Shown: positions 40,766-49,015 of the stretch, piece after piece
Numbering within the stretch: position 1 is the first letter of the stretch
Layout of the letters: every line of letters starts with the position of its first letter
Assembly: GCA_965219705.1 (NCBI GenBank)
Contig: OZ244789.1
Span: 2,666,001-2,730,000 of the forward strand
Source of the DNA: JAJECS01 sp965219705
GTDB lineage: Bacteria > Chloroflexota > UBA11872
Direction: 5' to 3'
DNA length: 64,000 bases
Position numbers and translations under genes: made by a program
Notes under the pieces: model-generated
What the model was told of the DNA's origin: nothing
Databases searched by the model: none
Seen by the model: only the letters and a program-made list of their open reading frames with translations

Positions 40766-40996
40766 ATGCGAATCTCCGAGCGGGGACAGATTACGATCCC
40801 TAAGAACTTGCGGGATCGGTTCGGGCTGCATCACGACGTCGAAGTCGAGATCAGCGCCACTGAGCAGGGCCTGCTCATCCGCAAACGCACGGCGGCCGAG
40901 CACCCCGTGGACCGGGTGTACGGAATCCTGGGCGCTGGCGCCCTCGGCGAGGGTGTCAGCGTTGACGACTACATCGAGGAAATCCGGGGAAGATGA
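40766..40996 (+). CDS. AbrB/MazE-fold (SpoVT-AbrB) antitoxin
   Basis: A 76-residue protein with the swapped-hairpin DNA-binding pattern M-R-I-S-E-R-G-Q-I-T-I-P-K-N-L-R-D-R-F-G-L, then V-E-I-S-A-T-E-Q-G-L-L-I-R-K-R. The acidic C-terminus (V-D-D-Y-I-E-E-I-R) is the likely toxin-binding tail. ATGA overlap with the PIN gene downstream. Confidence 0.9.
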   Translation: MRISERGQITIPKNLRDRFGLHHDVEVEISATEQGLLIRKRTAAEHPVDRVYGILGAGALGEGVSVDDYIEEIRGR

Positions 40997-41388
40997 TCAC
41001 GGCCGTCGACACCAATGTCCTGATGGATGTATTCCTACCCGATAAATGGCACGGCCCTCGATCGAGCGAGTGGCTCCGCGGCGCCTACAACAGCGGCGCC
41101 GTTATCCTCTGCGACATCGTGTACGCAGAGTTGGCGCCGGCCTTCGCCGACCGGACCGCCTTGGACCGCGCGCTGCGAGGGATAGGGGCAATGCTCTCGC
41201 CGATCGACTCGTCCATCGCCTACGAGGCCGGATTGCAGTGGAAGCAGTACCGCGCGGCCGGCGGACCGCGAAATCGGATCATCGCCGACTTCCTAATCGG
41301 CGCCCACGCCGTTGCCGTCGCTGACACCTTTCTCACCCGCGACCGCGGGTTCTACGCGACGTATTTTCCGGAGCTGCAAAACCCCTAA
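40993..41388 (+). CDS. vapC: PIN-domain VapC toxin
   Basis: A 131-residue PIN nuclease with A-V-D-T-N-V-L-M-D (first Asp), Y-A-E-L-A (Glu), I-A-D-F-L-I-G-A-H-A (third Asp) and the terminal T-R-D-R-G-F-Y (fourth Asp). The active-site set is complete. It is overlapped by the antitoxin stop (ATGA). Confidence 0.92.
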   Translation: MITAVDTNVLMDVFLPDKWHGPRSSEWLRGAYNSGAVILCDIVYAELAPAFADRTALDRALRGIGAMLSPIDSSIAYEAGLQWKQYRAAGGPRNRIIADFLIGAHAVAVADTFLTRDRGFYATYFPELQNP

Positions 41389-41549
41389 GCCACGTTGCCG
41401 CCGCTGCAGACGCTGGTTCGACACGTCAGGGGCGGAGCCCGGCGGTCGCGCAGCTGGCTCAGGCTCACGGTCGTCCACGGCGCCATGGACGAAGCCAAAG
41501 AGTGGACCGAGATTCAGCCACCGGCTGGGCGCTTAAGGTCGAAGGCGCC

Positions 41550-42155
41550 TCATCCCGCGGATGGCGTCGTGAGTGCCCGCATCGTCGGAACCGCGCCGGG
41601 GTCCAGCGTCTCGTATTCCTGCAGAGTCTCCCCGAGGCGGTCGATGGCCCGCACGCTGAGCCTCAGCGACCTGCTGAAGGTCTGGAAGTCGAGGCCCGAC
41701 AGCGAGTTTATGGCCAGGCCCAGGTTCTCGGACGTCGCTCCCAGCGCGGATACCAGCGTCAGGTGATACCTCACCCAGTCATCCGGGGGATCTTTCCCGA
41801 CCAGTCGATCGAAGATGCTGGACAGCCCGGCAGCCATTTCCCGAATACGTATGTTCCAGAACCCGTCATCGATGAGTGGGACTTTCAGCAGCGCGTCGAT
41901 CTCCGGTGTGAGCGAGCGAAGCGTGGTGACCGTGCTGCGCAGGAACGCCCGATAGGCTTCCTCGGGGGAGAGTGTTGGCACGGGGGTGAGTGTTGGCGTG
42001 GCGGCCGGCGTGGGCGGCGCCGTCGGCGCGACCGTTGCTGTGGGCTCGGGGCTCGGTGCAACTGGTTCGTCGCCGCCGACATCGCATGCAACGGTCACAA
42101 TCATGGCTGCGGCGGCGATCCAGGCGACCACTAGGCGGCGTGGAGACCTTTGCAT
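41550..42155 (-). CDS. lipoprotein of unknown function
   Basis: A 201-residue protein from ATG 42155 with a signal peptide and lipobox V-A-C (Cys24). It has a Pro/Thr/Ala-rich linker (about 30-60) and a C-terminal helical domain with heptad-like hydrophobics (T-L-R-S-L-T-P-E-I-D-A-L-L). The helical part resembles no family I can name. It is probably anchored on the outer face of the membrane. Confidence 0.65.
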   Translation of the reverse strand: MQRSPRRLVVAWIAAAAMIVTVACDVGGDEPVAPSPEPTATVAPTAPPTPAATPTLTPVPTLSPEEAYRAFLRSTVTTLRSLTPEIDALLKVPLIDDGFWNIRIREMAAGLSSIFDRLVGKDPPDDWVRYHLTLVSALGATSENLGLAINSLSGLDFQTFSRSLRLSVRAIDRLGETLQEYETLDPGAVPTMRALTTPSAG

Positions 42156-42202
42156 GACTGGTGGACATTCGACTCCCAAGCCTCGGATCACCCTCACCCT
42201 AG

Positions 42203-42228
42203 CCCTCCCCCTTCTTCAAGGGAGAGGG
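42203..42228. terminator. hairpin within a CCCTCACCCTAGCCC-type repeat
   Basis: CCCTCCCCCTT and AAGGGAGAGGG pair with one mismatch around the loop CTTC. The preceding CACCCTCACCCTAGCCC is a widely dispersed bacterial intergenic motif. There is no T-run, so intrinsic termination is uncertain. The remainder of the 42156-42432 gap holds nothing recognisable. Confidence 0.45.
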
Positions 42229-42432
42229 GATAAGGCCCGCTCTCCAGCCTCCGCCGGAGGGGTTGCGCAACGGCCTCCTGTGCGGGACGGCGGTATCGAT
42301 GCGGGTGCGGAATCGGGGAGCGCTCTTGTGCGATGGCTTCCGGCGCAGACCGGATTGACGGTGGCATTGTCACCTATCGTGCCCCGCGGCGCTGCCGGGA
42401 TGGCGACGGCGAAAATCTGGCGGGCACCGCGG

Positions 42433-44988
42433 CTAGCCCGTGCTTATCTCGACCGTGTGACGGCCCGGTCCCACCGCGACCTCGACTGCCGCGCCGCCGG
42501 CCGGCGTGTCCAGACGCTCCCCATTGTGCGTGACGACCTGATGCGCGTCGCTCGCGCGGTCCAACACGACGTCCGCCGTGTGGCCTTCGGGCAGGTCCAG
42601 CGCGACCTGTGTTCCGCGGGCGCTGCGGCGCCACTCCACCTGCACGTCGCCGCCGGGCGTGGGGAACGTCCCGCGGGCCCACGCGAGGTTGCCCATGCGG
42701 GGATGCACGCGCAGGTGCGACATCCCCGGCGTTGCGGTGCGCACGCCGAGGACGCGGGTCGAGAGGACCCAGCCGACGTAGACGCCGCCGGAGTGCACCA
42801 GGCTGCGCACGCCGGCCGGCCGGACTTTGTGGGCGGTGTGCCGGAGCTCGAAGTCCGCGTCGGTCTTGATCGCCGAACCGGCGGTGAACGGGTCCCAGCC
42901 TTCCCAGAGCGTCGGGTTGTCGTGCGCCGACATCATCCAGGCGTAGCGGTTGTGGATGATCCGCAGCGCGTCGGTCCCGAAGCCCCGCGCGAGCATGCCT
43001 TCGAGCACGTAGGGGTACCAGAGAGGTGACGCCTGAAACAGCTCGGCGCCGCGTCCGGCCAGGCTCTCGCACATTCGGACGGCTTGGTCGTCCGTAGCGA
43101 TGCTATACAGCAGCGCGAATCCCTGCGCCAACTCACCGGTCACGCCCGTGAGTTGGCCACGGTAGTGGGAGTCCTCGAACACGCCGAGATCGGCGTTCCA
43201 GAAATGCTCCCGCAGCGCGCCGCGCACCTCGTCGGCGATGCGCTGCCAGCGGGCCCGATCGTCCTCCCGCCCCATCTGGGCGGCGATCCAGGCGCCGTCC
43301 TCCAATGAGTTGACATAAAGTGCGTTGGTGCTGAAGTTCGCGCCCCGCAGGTCAACCGGCGTCCAGTCCATCCAGTTCTGCTCGGGTAAATCGCGCAAGA
43401 GGCCCATGTCGTCGCGATAGGGCTCAAACCAGTCGTTCAGCCGCCGCACGCTCGGGTACGCCTGCTCCAAGAGCGTGCGCCGCCCGATGTACTCGTAGTG
43501 CTCGCGGATGCGCGTGGACCACTGCAGCAGAAACTGCGGGTGGCAATGGTTCGTCGGGTTGTCCCGCGGAAACACCATTTGCAGCCTGCCGTCGCCGCGA
43601 TCGGTGGTGATGAACTGCCGCAGGAACCGGTCATGGAGCGCGATGTCGCCGTAGGCCATCAAGGCCCCGTGCATGCCGTGGCTTCCGTCGCCGGTGTTCC
43701 ACGGAATCCGCTCGCGGTAGGCGTCGCACACGATCGTGTCCTCGAGATGCAGGTCGGTGGTGTCGACGCAGGCTTTCCAGAGGGTGGTGAGCACCGGATC
43801 GGCGCACTCGAAGCTGCCGCGCAGCGGAGCCGGATAGGTGTATTCGTTGAGCGAGATCGAGCGGATGCGCACCGGGCTGTAGGTGCTGCGGATGGCGATA
43901 AAGAGGTAGCGGAACTGCTTGTACTCAGCCGCCTCCCACGTCTGGTCGCCGTCGCGGGTAATGTAGCGGTCGGCGTAGGACAGCGCGCCGGGGATGCGGT
44001 CGTTGATGAGCTGCTGGCCATACGTCAGGTCGAGGATGGCGCCGGCCTCTGCTTGGAGCCGCACGCGCGGGAAGCCAAAGACTTGGCGCCCGAAGTCGAG
44101 CACCACGTAGGGCGCGCGGATGCCCTTGCGGGGTGCGAAGACTCCCTGGAATCGAGCCGAGTCTGGACCGTCGTTCAGGACGGCTTCGACGTCTTCGGCT
44201 ATCGCGTGCTCCAGCGGGAAGTGCAAGCCCTCCAGGATGAGCTGGTAAATGTCCGTTTGCCGCGCGTTTCCCATGTCGATCAGCTCGCCGACCAGCGACA
44301 CACGGGCGGGCGGCAGCTCGGTTTCGCGCAGCAGGGGGATGTCGCGGGCTTCCAGCACGTGCCACGGTTGATCGGGAGGCGGCACCAGCCACGGGCGTCT
44401 CCACTCCCCGTCGTCGAATTCGACCCCCGTCCAGTTGGGAATGTCCGCCGCTGCGTTGTAGGTCTCGTTCGACCCGATCATTCCGCAGTTGACCAGCGGG
44501 GTTCGGGTATCCCAGGCAGGCGAGGGCAGCAGTCGCCAGTCGGGATCGGTGCCGCTGACACGCGTGGCGCCGTCGGCGTCGGTGATTTCGATCTGCGCCC
44601 ACAGCCCGGCGCGCTCGCCCACCGTGAAGCTGTTGCCGCTCATGCTGTTCCATCCGCTGCCGTGTACGGGCTGACCGAAGTGATAGGCCCGCACCGCGAT
44701 CACGTTGCGGCCCGGACGCAGCGCGGCGGCCACGTCATGGGTGTCGTAGGTCTTGAAGCGGGGATCGCTCCGGGCCGGACCCCGGCCCACGTAGGCGCCG
44801 TTGAGATACAGCATGTAGCGGTCGGACGCCGTCACGTGGAGCTTCGCGGCCGCCGGCGCGCCGTCAACATCGACCGTCCCGCGCGCGTAGAGGTAGAAGT
44901 TATAGGGCTTGGCGTCGCCCTCGATCCAAATCCACTGCCCGACGGCCCGCCGGGAAGGTGCTTGCGCGCCCTGCATCACTTGGGTCAT
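42433..44988 (-). CDS. GH78-like alpha-L-rhamnosidase family protein
   Basis: An 851-residue protein. It starts with two beta-sandwich modules (W-I-W-I-E-G-D near residue 20, L-Y-L-N-G-A-Y-V-G-R-G-P near 65, then the Bac_rhamnosid core), followed by an (alpha/alpha)6 barrel containing C-D-A-Y-R-E-R-I-P-W-N-T-G-D-G, the position of the GH78 acidic catalytic motif, and a C-terminal beta-domain with G-G-x-V-x-V-E-W-R. The frame extends upstream to 46140, but that part is antisense to the Gfo/Idh gene; ATG 44988 is the start. There is no signal peptide. It likely removes rhamnose or a related sugar from imported glycosides. Confidence 0.87.
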   Translation of the reverse strand: MTQVMQGAQAPSRRAVGQWIWIEGDAKPYNFYLYARGTVDVDGAPAAAKLHVTASDRYMLYLNGAYVGRGPARSDPRFKTYDTHDVAAALRPGRNVIAVRAYHFGQPVHGSGWNSMSGNSFTVGERAGLWAQIEITDADGATRVSGTDPDWRLLPSPAWDTRTPLVNCGMIGSNETYNAAADIPNWTGVEFDDGEWRRPWLVPPPDQPWHVLEARDIPLLRETELPPARVSLVGELIDMGNARQTDIYQLILEGLHFPLEHAIAEDVEAVLNDGPDSARFQGVFAPRKGIRAPYVVLDFGRQVFGFPRVRLQAEAGAILDLTYGQQLINDRIPGALSYADRYITRDGDQTWEAAEYKQFRYLFIAIRSTYSPVRIRSISLNEYTYPAPLRGSFECADPVLTTLWKACVDTTDLHLEDTIVCDAYRERIPWNTGDGSHGMHGALMAYGDIALHDRFLRQFITTDRGDGRLQMVFPRDNPTNHCHPQFLLQWSTRIREHYEYIGRRTLLEQAYPSVRRLNDWFEPYRDDMGLLRDLPEQNWMDWTPVDLRGANFSTNALYVNSLEDGAWIAAQMGREDDRARWQRIADEVRGALREHFWNADLGVFEDSHYRGQLTGVTGELAQGFALLYSIATDDQAVRMCESLAGRGAELFQASPLWYPYVLEGMLARGFGTDALRIIHNRYAWMMSAHDNPTLWEGWDPFTAGSAIKTDADFELRHTAHKVRPAGVRSLVHSGGVYVGWVLSTRVLGVRTATPGMSHLRVHPRMGNLAWARGTFPTPGGDVQVEWRRSARGTQVALDLPEGHTADVVLDRASDAHQVVTHNGERLDTPAGGAAVEVAVGPGRHTVEISTG

Positions 44989-45123
44989 GAGCCTGCCCTT
45001 TTTCCGACGACGTGCCCGTTGCCATGGTGAGTACCAGAACCGCCGGGCGCCCGCAACGGTGCGCATCCGCAGCGGCGCCGCGCGTACCATGAAGATCAGC
45101 GTAGTGGCGGTGGAGTGAGTGTC

Positions 45124-46215
45124 ATGGCGACCTACCGGGCAGGGCTGATCGGCCTCGGATGGATGGGCTGGCTGTACGACGTAGCGCAACGTCGGCAGGA
45201 ACACTACGGGAGATCCGGCCGCGGCTCGCCGATGCCGCCGCTGCGGCCGGACCGCGACCCGCCGCCCACGGCGCACCCGGGCCGAGAAGGCCTGCCGAGC
45301 GGATTCGCCGACTCGCTGGCACTGCACCCGGCGACGGAGCTCGTAGCCGCCTGCGAGCTCTCGGACCCGCGGCGGGAGGCCTTCGGCGAGCGTTATCCGG
45401 GTGCGGCCCTCTATGCGGACTACCGGGAGATGATCGCCCGCGAGCGCCTGGACGTCGTGGGCATCTCCTCGCATGCGGCGCTGCGGCCTGAGGCCACGCG
45501 CGCGGCGGTGGAGCACGGGGCCAAGGGCGTGATCACGGAAAAGCCCATGGCGCCAACGCTCGCCGGGGCCGACGACATGGTCGACGTCTGCGTGGCGGCC
45601 GGCGTTCCGCTGGTGGTCGGCGCGGTGAGCATGAACCACCCGGCGGTGGCCAACGCGCGCCGGCTGCTGGACGAGGGCGCCATCGGCCGGCTGTTGAGTC
45701 TGGATACCAACCTCGTCATGGCGCAGCACAACTCGTGGAACTACCTGCTCGACTCTCCGGGCGAGTGGGTGATCGGAATCTCCGACGATGACGCCCGGGT
45801 TGAGAACGGACGTGAATTCAAGGGCGCCGGATTCATCCACTTGCGCAGCGGACTGCCCGTCTGCCTGCGGCCGGGCGCGCCGTGGGTGCGGATCACAGGC
45901 GAAACGGGCGAGCTGACGTTCGATTGGTACGAACTGCGCCTCTGGCAAGACGTGGAGACGATCTCGGGAACTCAGCGCGTCGAGGTTCCGTTCCCCGAGC
46001 CGCGGCTGGCCGGCAGCTGGTCCGTAATCTACGGCATCGACGATCTGATCGGGTGCATCGAGAACGGCGGCGAGCCCCGCGCGAGCGGGCGGCGCGTGCG
46101 CGACGCGATGGAGATCGAGATCGCGCTCAACGAGTCGCACCGTCGCGGCAACGTGCGCGTGGACCTCCCGCTGCTCGACCGCAGCCAGGGCCTGGTGTAC
46201 GACGCGTTCCGCTGA
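45124..46215 (+). CDS. Gfo/Idh/MocA family oxidoreductase (SHRRGNVRV subgroup)
   Basis: A 363-residue protein with G-L-I-G-L-G-W-M-G-W-L-Y-D (cofactor loop), T-E-K-P-M-A (catalytic Lys) near 143 and the C-terminal S-H-R-R-G-N-V-R-V-D-L-P-L, shared with the gene at 37748-38944. The Rossmann domain carries an inserted Pro/Arg-rich segment (about residues 25-55) not typical of the family. G-G-A-G lies 8 bases before ATG 45124; it is divergent from the rhamnosidase gene across 135 bases, so the two probably respond to the same signal. Confidence 0.87.
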   Translation: MATYRAGLIGLGWMGWLYDVAQRRQEHYGRSGRGSPMPPLRPDRDPPPTAHPGREGLPSGFADSLALHPATELVAACELSDPRREAFGERYPGAALYADYREMIARERLDVVGISSHAALRPEATRAAVEHGAKGVITEKPMAPTLAGADDMVDVCVAAGVPLVVGAVSMNHPAVANARRLLDEGAIGRLLSLDTNLVMAQHNSWNYLLDSPGEWVIGISDDDARVENGREFKGAGFIHLRSGLPVCLRPGAPWVRITGETGELTFDWYELRLWQDVETISGTQRVEVPFPEPRLAGSWSVIYGIDDLIGCIENGGEPRASGRRVRDAMEIEIALNESHRRGNVRVDLPLLDRSQGLVYDAFR

Positions 46216-46230
46216 ACGCGGCGTGTCGGC

Positions 46231-46956
46231 TCAGCGCTGCTGAATGGCGGCTGGAAGCAGGCTGAGTTCCGGCACGTAGGCTCGATCCGGCAGCGTGCTC
46301 ACGAACACGACGGCGCGCGCCACGTCCTCGGGCTGCAGCGCTTGGGCCACGATCTCGGGCGGCGTCAGGGTCGGACGTTGCGCGAGCAGTGGGGTGTCCG
46401 TGAGCCCCGGATAGATGACCGTGGCGCGGACGCCGTTTTCGGCCTCTTCCTGCATCATGCCCAGGGTGAAGCCCGCTTCACCGCTCTTGGCCGCCTGGTA
46501 GGCCACGCCCGACGCGTCGGGCATGATCGCGGCGGCGGACGAGATGACCACCAGCCGTCCTCGCGACGCGCGTAGTGCCGGCAGCGCTGCCTGCGCCACG
46601 TCGTAGAGCCCCCAGAGGTTGACGCGCTGCATGGTCTCCCAGTCGTCGGCGCTCAGCTCCTCGAGCCGCCGCTTGGGGATATTCCAGCCGGCCGCATACA
46701 CCACCACGTCGAGCCGGCCGAGGTGGTCCACGACCGACTGCGCCGATTGGCGCGCCGCGGCGCCGTCGGTGAGGTCCACGGGCTCCACGTGGGCGCGGCG
46801 TCCACCGTTGCGAATCTCCGCGGCCACGGCGTCCAGCTCGTCCTTGCGCCGCGCCAGCACGGCGACATCCATGCCTTTGGCGGCCAGCGCCAGCGCCGAT
46901 GCTCGTCCCATGCCGCTGCTGGCTCCGAAGACCGCCGCCACGCGTGTGGGACTCAT
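46231..46956 (-). CDS. short-chain dehydrogenase/reductase
   Basis: A 241-residue SDR with F-G-A-S-S-G-M-G (cofactor loop, GxxxGxG), Y-A-A-G-W-N (N-N-A-G position), I-S-S-A-A-A and Y-Q-A-A-K-S (Tyr/Lys pair). The ATG overlaps the stop of the TIM-barrel gene upstream (ATGA). Substrate unknown; co-transcription suggests sugar or keto-acid chemistry. Confidence 0.87.
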   Translation of the reverse strand: MSPTRVAAVFGASSGMGRASALALAAKGMDVAVLARRKDELDAVAAEIRNGGRRAHVEPVDLTDGAAARQSAQSVVDHLGRLDVVVYAAGWNIPKRRLEELSADDWETMQRVNLWGLYDVAQAALPALRASRGRLVVISSAAAIMPDASGVAYQAAKSGEAGFTLGMMQEEAENGVRATVIYPGLTDTPLLAQRPTLTPPEIVAQALQPEDVARAVVFVSTLPDRAYVPELSLLPAAIQQR

Positions 46957-47846
46957 GACGCCGCGCCGTCCCTTTCTTGCTGAAGCTCTGCCCAGCGCGA
47001 CCTGAGAAATTGAAGGTCCTGCACCGCCCCGCGGGCGCGAATGGCATCGGCGTCGGCCGACTGGTCCTTGCCGCCCACCGTCGCAATCACGTCCTGCCGC
47101 GTGGTGTATTCCGTGTGCACCGAGAGCGGACCTTCGAAATTTCGCTCGGCCAGCAGCTCGAGCACGCGTCCCCAGGGCGCCGCGCCGTCTCCCAGGTACA
47201 CGAATGCCGGACCGTATGCCGCCGGGGCCTCCGGCCGGGAGTCTGTGAGGTGACAGGCGTCCTTGGCGGCGACGGCGGCCAGGTAGTCGGTGCACATGGC
47301 GAAGGCCATGTCGATGTCCTCGCCGTCGACGGCCAAGTGCCCCGGATCGATGTAGGCGCCCACGTGGGCGGGGTCGCGTCCCTGGAGCAGGTGCATCAGC
47401 CCGGCGCAGTTGGAGCCCAGCACCGCCCCGCTATGCGTGTGGTACAGCGATTTGACACCGGTGCGCGCGCTCAGCGCCTCGAAGCCTTCGAGCTGGCGGC
47501 GTGCATGGTCCACGGCGTCCCAGTAGTTCATGCCCGGCCTGAACGTGAAGTAGCCGGTTTTGATGACCTGCACGCCGGCTTCCGCCGCCGCTTCATAGAT
47601 CGCGACCGTGTCCGGGTGCTCGGGGTCGTTGAGCTGGGTCGGGGCGGTGATCATCGGACATGAGAGTCCCAGCGCCGCCCACTGGCGCGCGGCCGGAGGC
47701 AAGACTGTCCGCACGTTGTCCGGGTTGATCGGATAGCCCGGCCGCACGGTCAGGTCCAGCCCGTCGTAGCCCATGCCGGCGACGTGCTCGCCCAGCGCCT
47801 CGGGCGCGAGCGTCTCGAAGAACTTGGTGAACAGGATGATTTGCAT
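46953..47846 (-). CDS. sugar phosphate isomerase/epimerase-type TIM barrel protein
   Basis: A 297-residue barrel starting at ATG 47846 (M-Q-I-I-L-F-T-K-F-F). It has Y-D-G-L-D-L-T-V-R, Y-H-T-H-S-G (metal His), A-Y-I-D-P-G-H-L (Asp/His metal site) and L-S-V-H-T-E-Y (final Glu). This is the metal-site pattern of the xylose-isomerase-like superfamily (hydroxypyruvate isomerase, inosose dehydratase, L-xylulose 3-epimerase). It is the first gene of a two-gene operon with the SDR. Confidence 0.85.
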   Translation of the reverse strand: MQIILFTKFFETLAPEALGEHVAGMGYDGLDLTVRPGYPINPDNVRTVLPPAARQWAALGLSCPMITAPTQLNDPEHPDTVAIYEAAAEAGVQVIKTGYFTFRPGMNYWDAVDHARRQLEGFEALSARTGVKSLYHTHSGAVLGSNCAGLMHLLQGRDPAHVGAYIDPGHLAVDGEDIDMAFAMCTDYLAAVAAKDACHLTDSRPEAPAAYGPAFVYLGDGAAPWGRVLELLAERNFEGPLSVHTEYTTRQDVIATVGGKDQSADADAIRARGAVQDLQFLRSRWAELQQERDGAAS

Positions 47847-47928
47847 GAGCCGTGCTTGCGCCTCCGCGAAATCGCGCGATGCGTGCCTATCATGCCAGCG
47901 CAGGGCGAATGACACCGAGAGATGCCTT

Positions 47929-48933
47929 ATGCCCGTGCCTCGCGTGCTTGTAACGGTTGAACGCCCGTTGTTCCAACGGATTTCCACGCCTGAATCGCGT
48001 GCGCGGCTGACGCGCCTGGCCGGATCGGTGACGTTCAACGATGGCGACCGGGCCTGGGATGCCGCGGCTGTGCGGGAGCGAATCGGCGGCGCGACGGCCG
48101 TGCTGGCGTCATGGGGCTCGTGCACCTATGACGAGGCGCTGCTGGACGCCGCACCCGAGTTGGAAGTCATCTGCTACGCGGCGGGCACCATCCGGAACGT
48201 CGCACCGCCAGCGGTATTCGAGCGCGGGGTTCGGGTCACCCATGCCGCCGACTTCATCGCCGTCGGCGTTGCCGAGCACACGCTGACCGTGGTGCTTGGG
48301 TTGCTGCGGCGAACCGGGGAGTTCGATGCGGCCATGCGCGCCGGCCGCTGGCGGGATATCGGCCCGAATGCCGACCGCGACTTGTATGGAAAGCGCTACG
48401 GCATCGTTGGCGCCAGCAAGGTCGGGCGCCGGCTTCTTCCGCTGCTGCGCCCGTTCGACGTCGACATCGTCGTCGCCGATCCCTACCTGACGGAAGGTGA
48501 CGCCCGGCGGTTGGGCGTGCGCAAGCTGGAGTTGCGGGACCTAATGCGCACCAGCGACGTCATCAGCATTCACGCCCCGGCCATCCCCGCGACGCATCAC
48601 ATGATCGACGCGGATCTGCTGGCCATGATCAAGGACGATGCCGTGCTTGTGAACAACGCGCGCGCGGCTTTGATCGACACCGACGCGTTGGTAGCCGAGT
48701 TGGCCAAAGAGCGGTTCGACTGCGCCCTGGATGTCTTTGACGAGGAGCCACTGCCGCCCGAGCATCCGCTGCTGCGGATGCGGCGGGTGCTCCTGACACC
48801 GCACGTCGCCGGGCTCACGCCCGAACGGCGCGCCGGGTTGACCGGCGCGATGCTCGATGAGCTGGAGCGCCACCTGAACGGCCTGCCGCTGCGGCACGAG
48901 GTCACCGTCGATCAGCTCGACAGCATGGCCTAG
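47929..48933 (+). CDS. D-isomer-specific 2-hydroxyacid dehydrogenase
   Basis: A 334-residue dehydrogenase: Y-G-I-V-G-A-S-K-V-G (NAD loop, where G-x-S-x-x-G replaces the usual G-x-G-x-x-G), V-N-N-A-R-A-A-L (substrate Arg), F-D-E-E-P-L-P (Glu) and L-T-P-H-V-A-G (catalytic His). All catalytic residues of the family are present. It reduces 2-keto acids or oxidises D-2-hydroxyacids (glyoxylate, phosphoglycerate or sugar acids). It is divergent from the TIM-barrel/SDR operon across 82 bases. Confidence 0.88.
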   Translation: MPVPRVLVTVERPLFQRISTPESRARLTRLAGSVTFNDGDRAWDAAAVRERIGGATAVLASWGSCTYDEALLDAAPELEVICYAAGTIRNVAPPAVFERGVRVTHAADFIAVGVAEHTLTVVLGLLRRTGEFDAAMRAGRWRDIGPNADRDLYGKRYGIVGASKVGRRLLPLLRPFDVDIVVADPYLTEGDARRLGVRKLELRDLMRTSDVISIHAPAIPATHHMIDADLLAMIKDDAVLVNNARAALIDTDALVAELAKERFDCALDVFDEEPLPPEHPLLRMRRVLLTPHVAGLTPERRAGLTGAMLDELERHLNGLPLRHEVTVDQLDSMA

Positions 48934-49015
48934 CGCCGAGGGACGCGCCCGTCCCGCGTATACTTCTCTCGTCGAAGACCTGCGAAGCCCCGAGAGGCAG
49001 CGCCGACAAGCCGCA

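Noticed and set aside
42203..42228. Calling the CCCTC hairpin a strong intrinsic terminator
   Set aside because: It lacks a T-run on either strand and is part of a common dispersed motif, so only a weak call is made.
44989..46140. Upstream extension of the rhamnosidase frame
   Set aside because: It is antisense to the Gfo/Idh gene at 45124-46215 and shows only Arg/His-rich shadow sequence. The rhamnosidase N-terminal domain begins just after ATG 44988.
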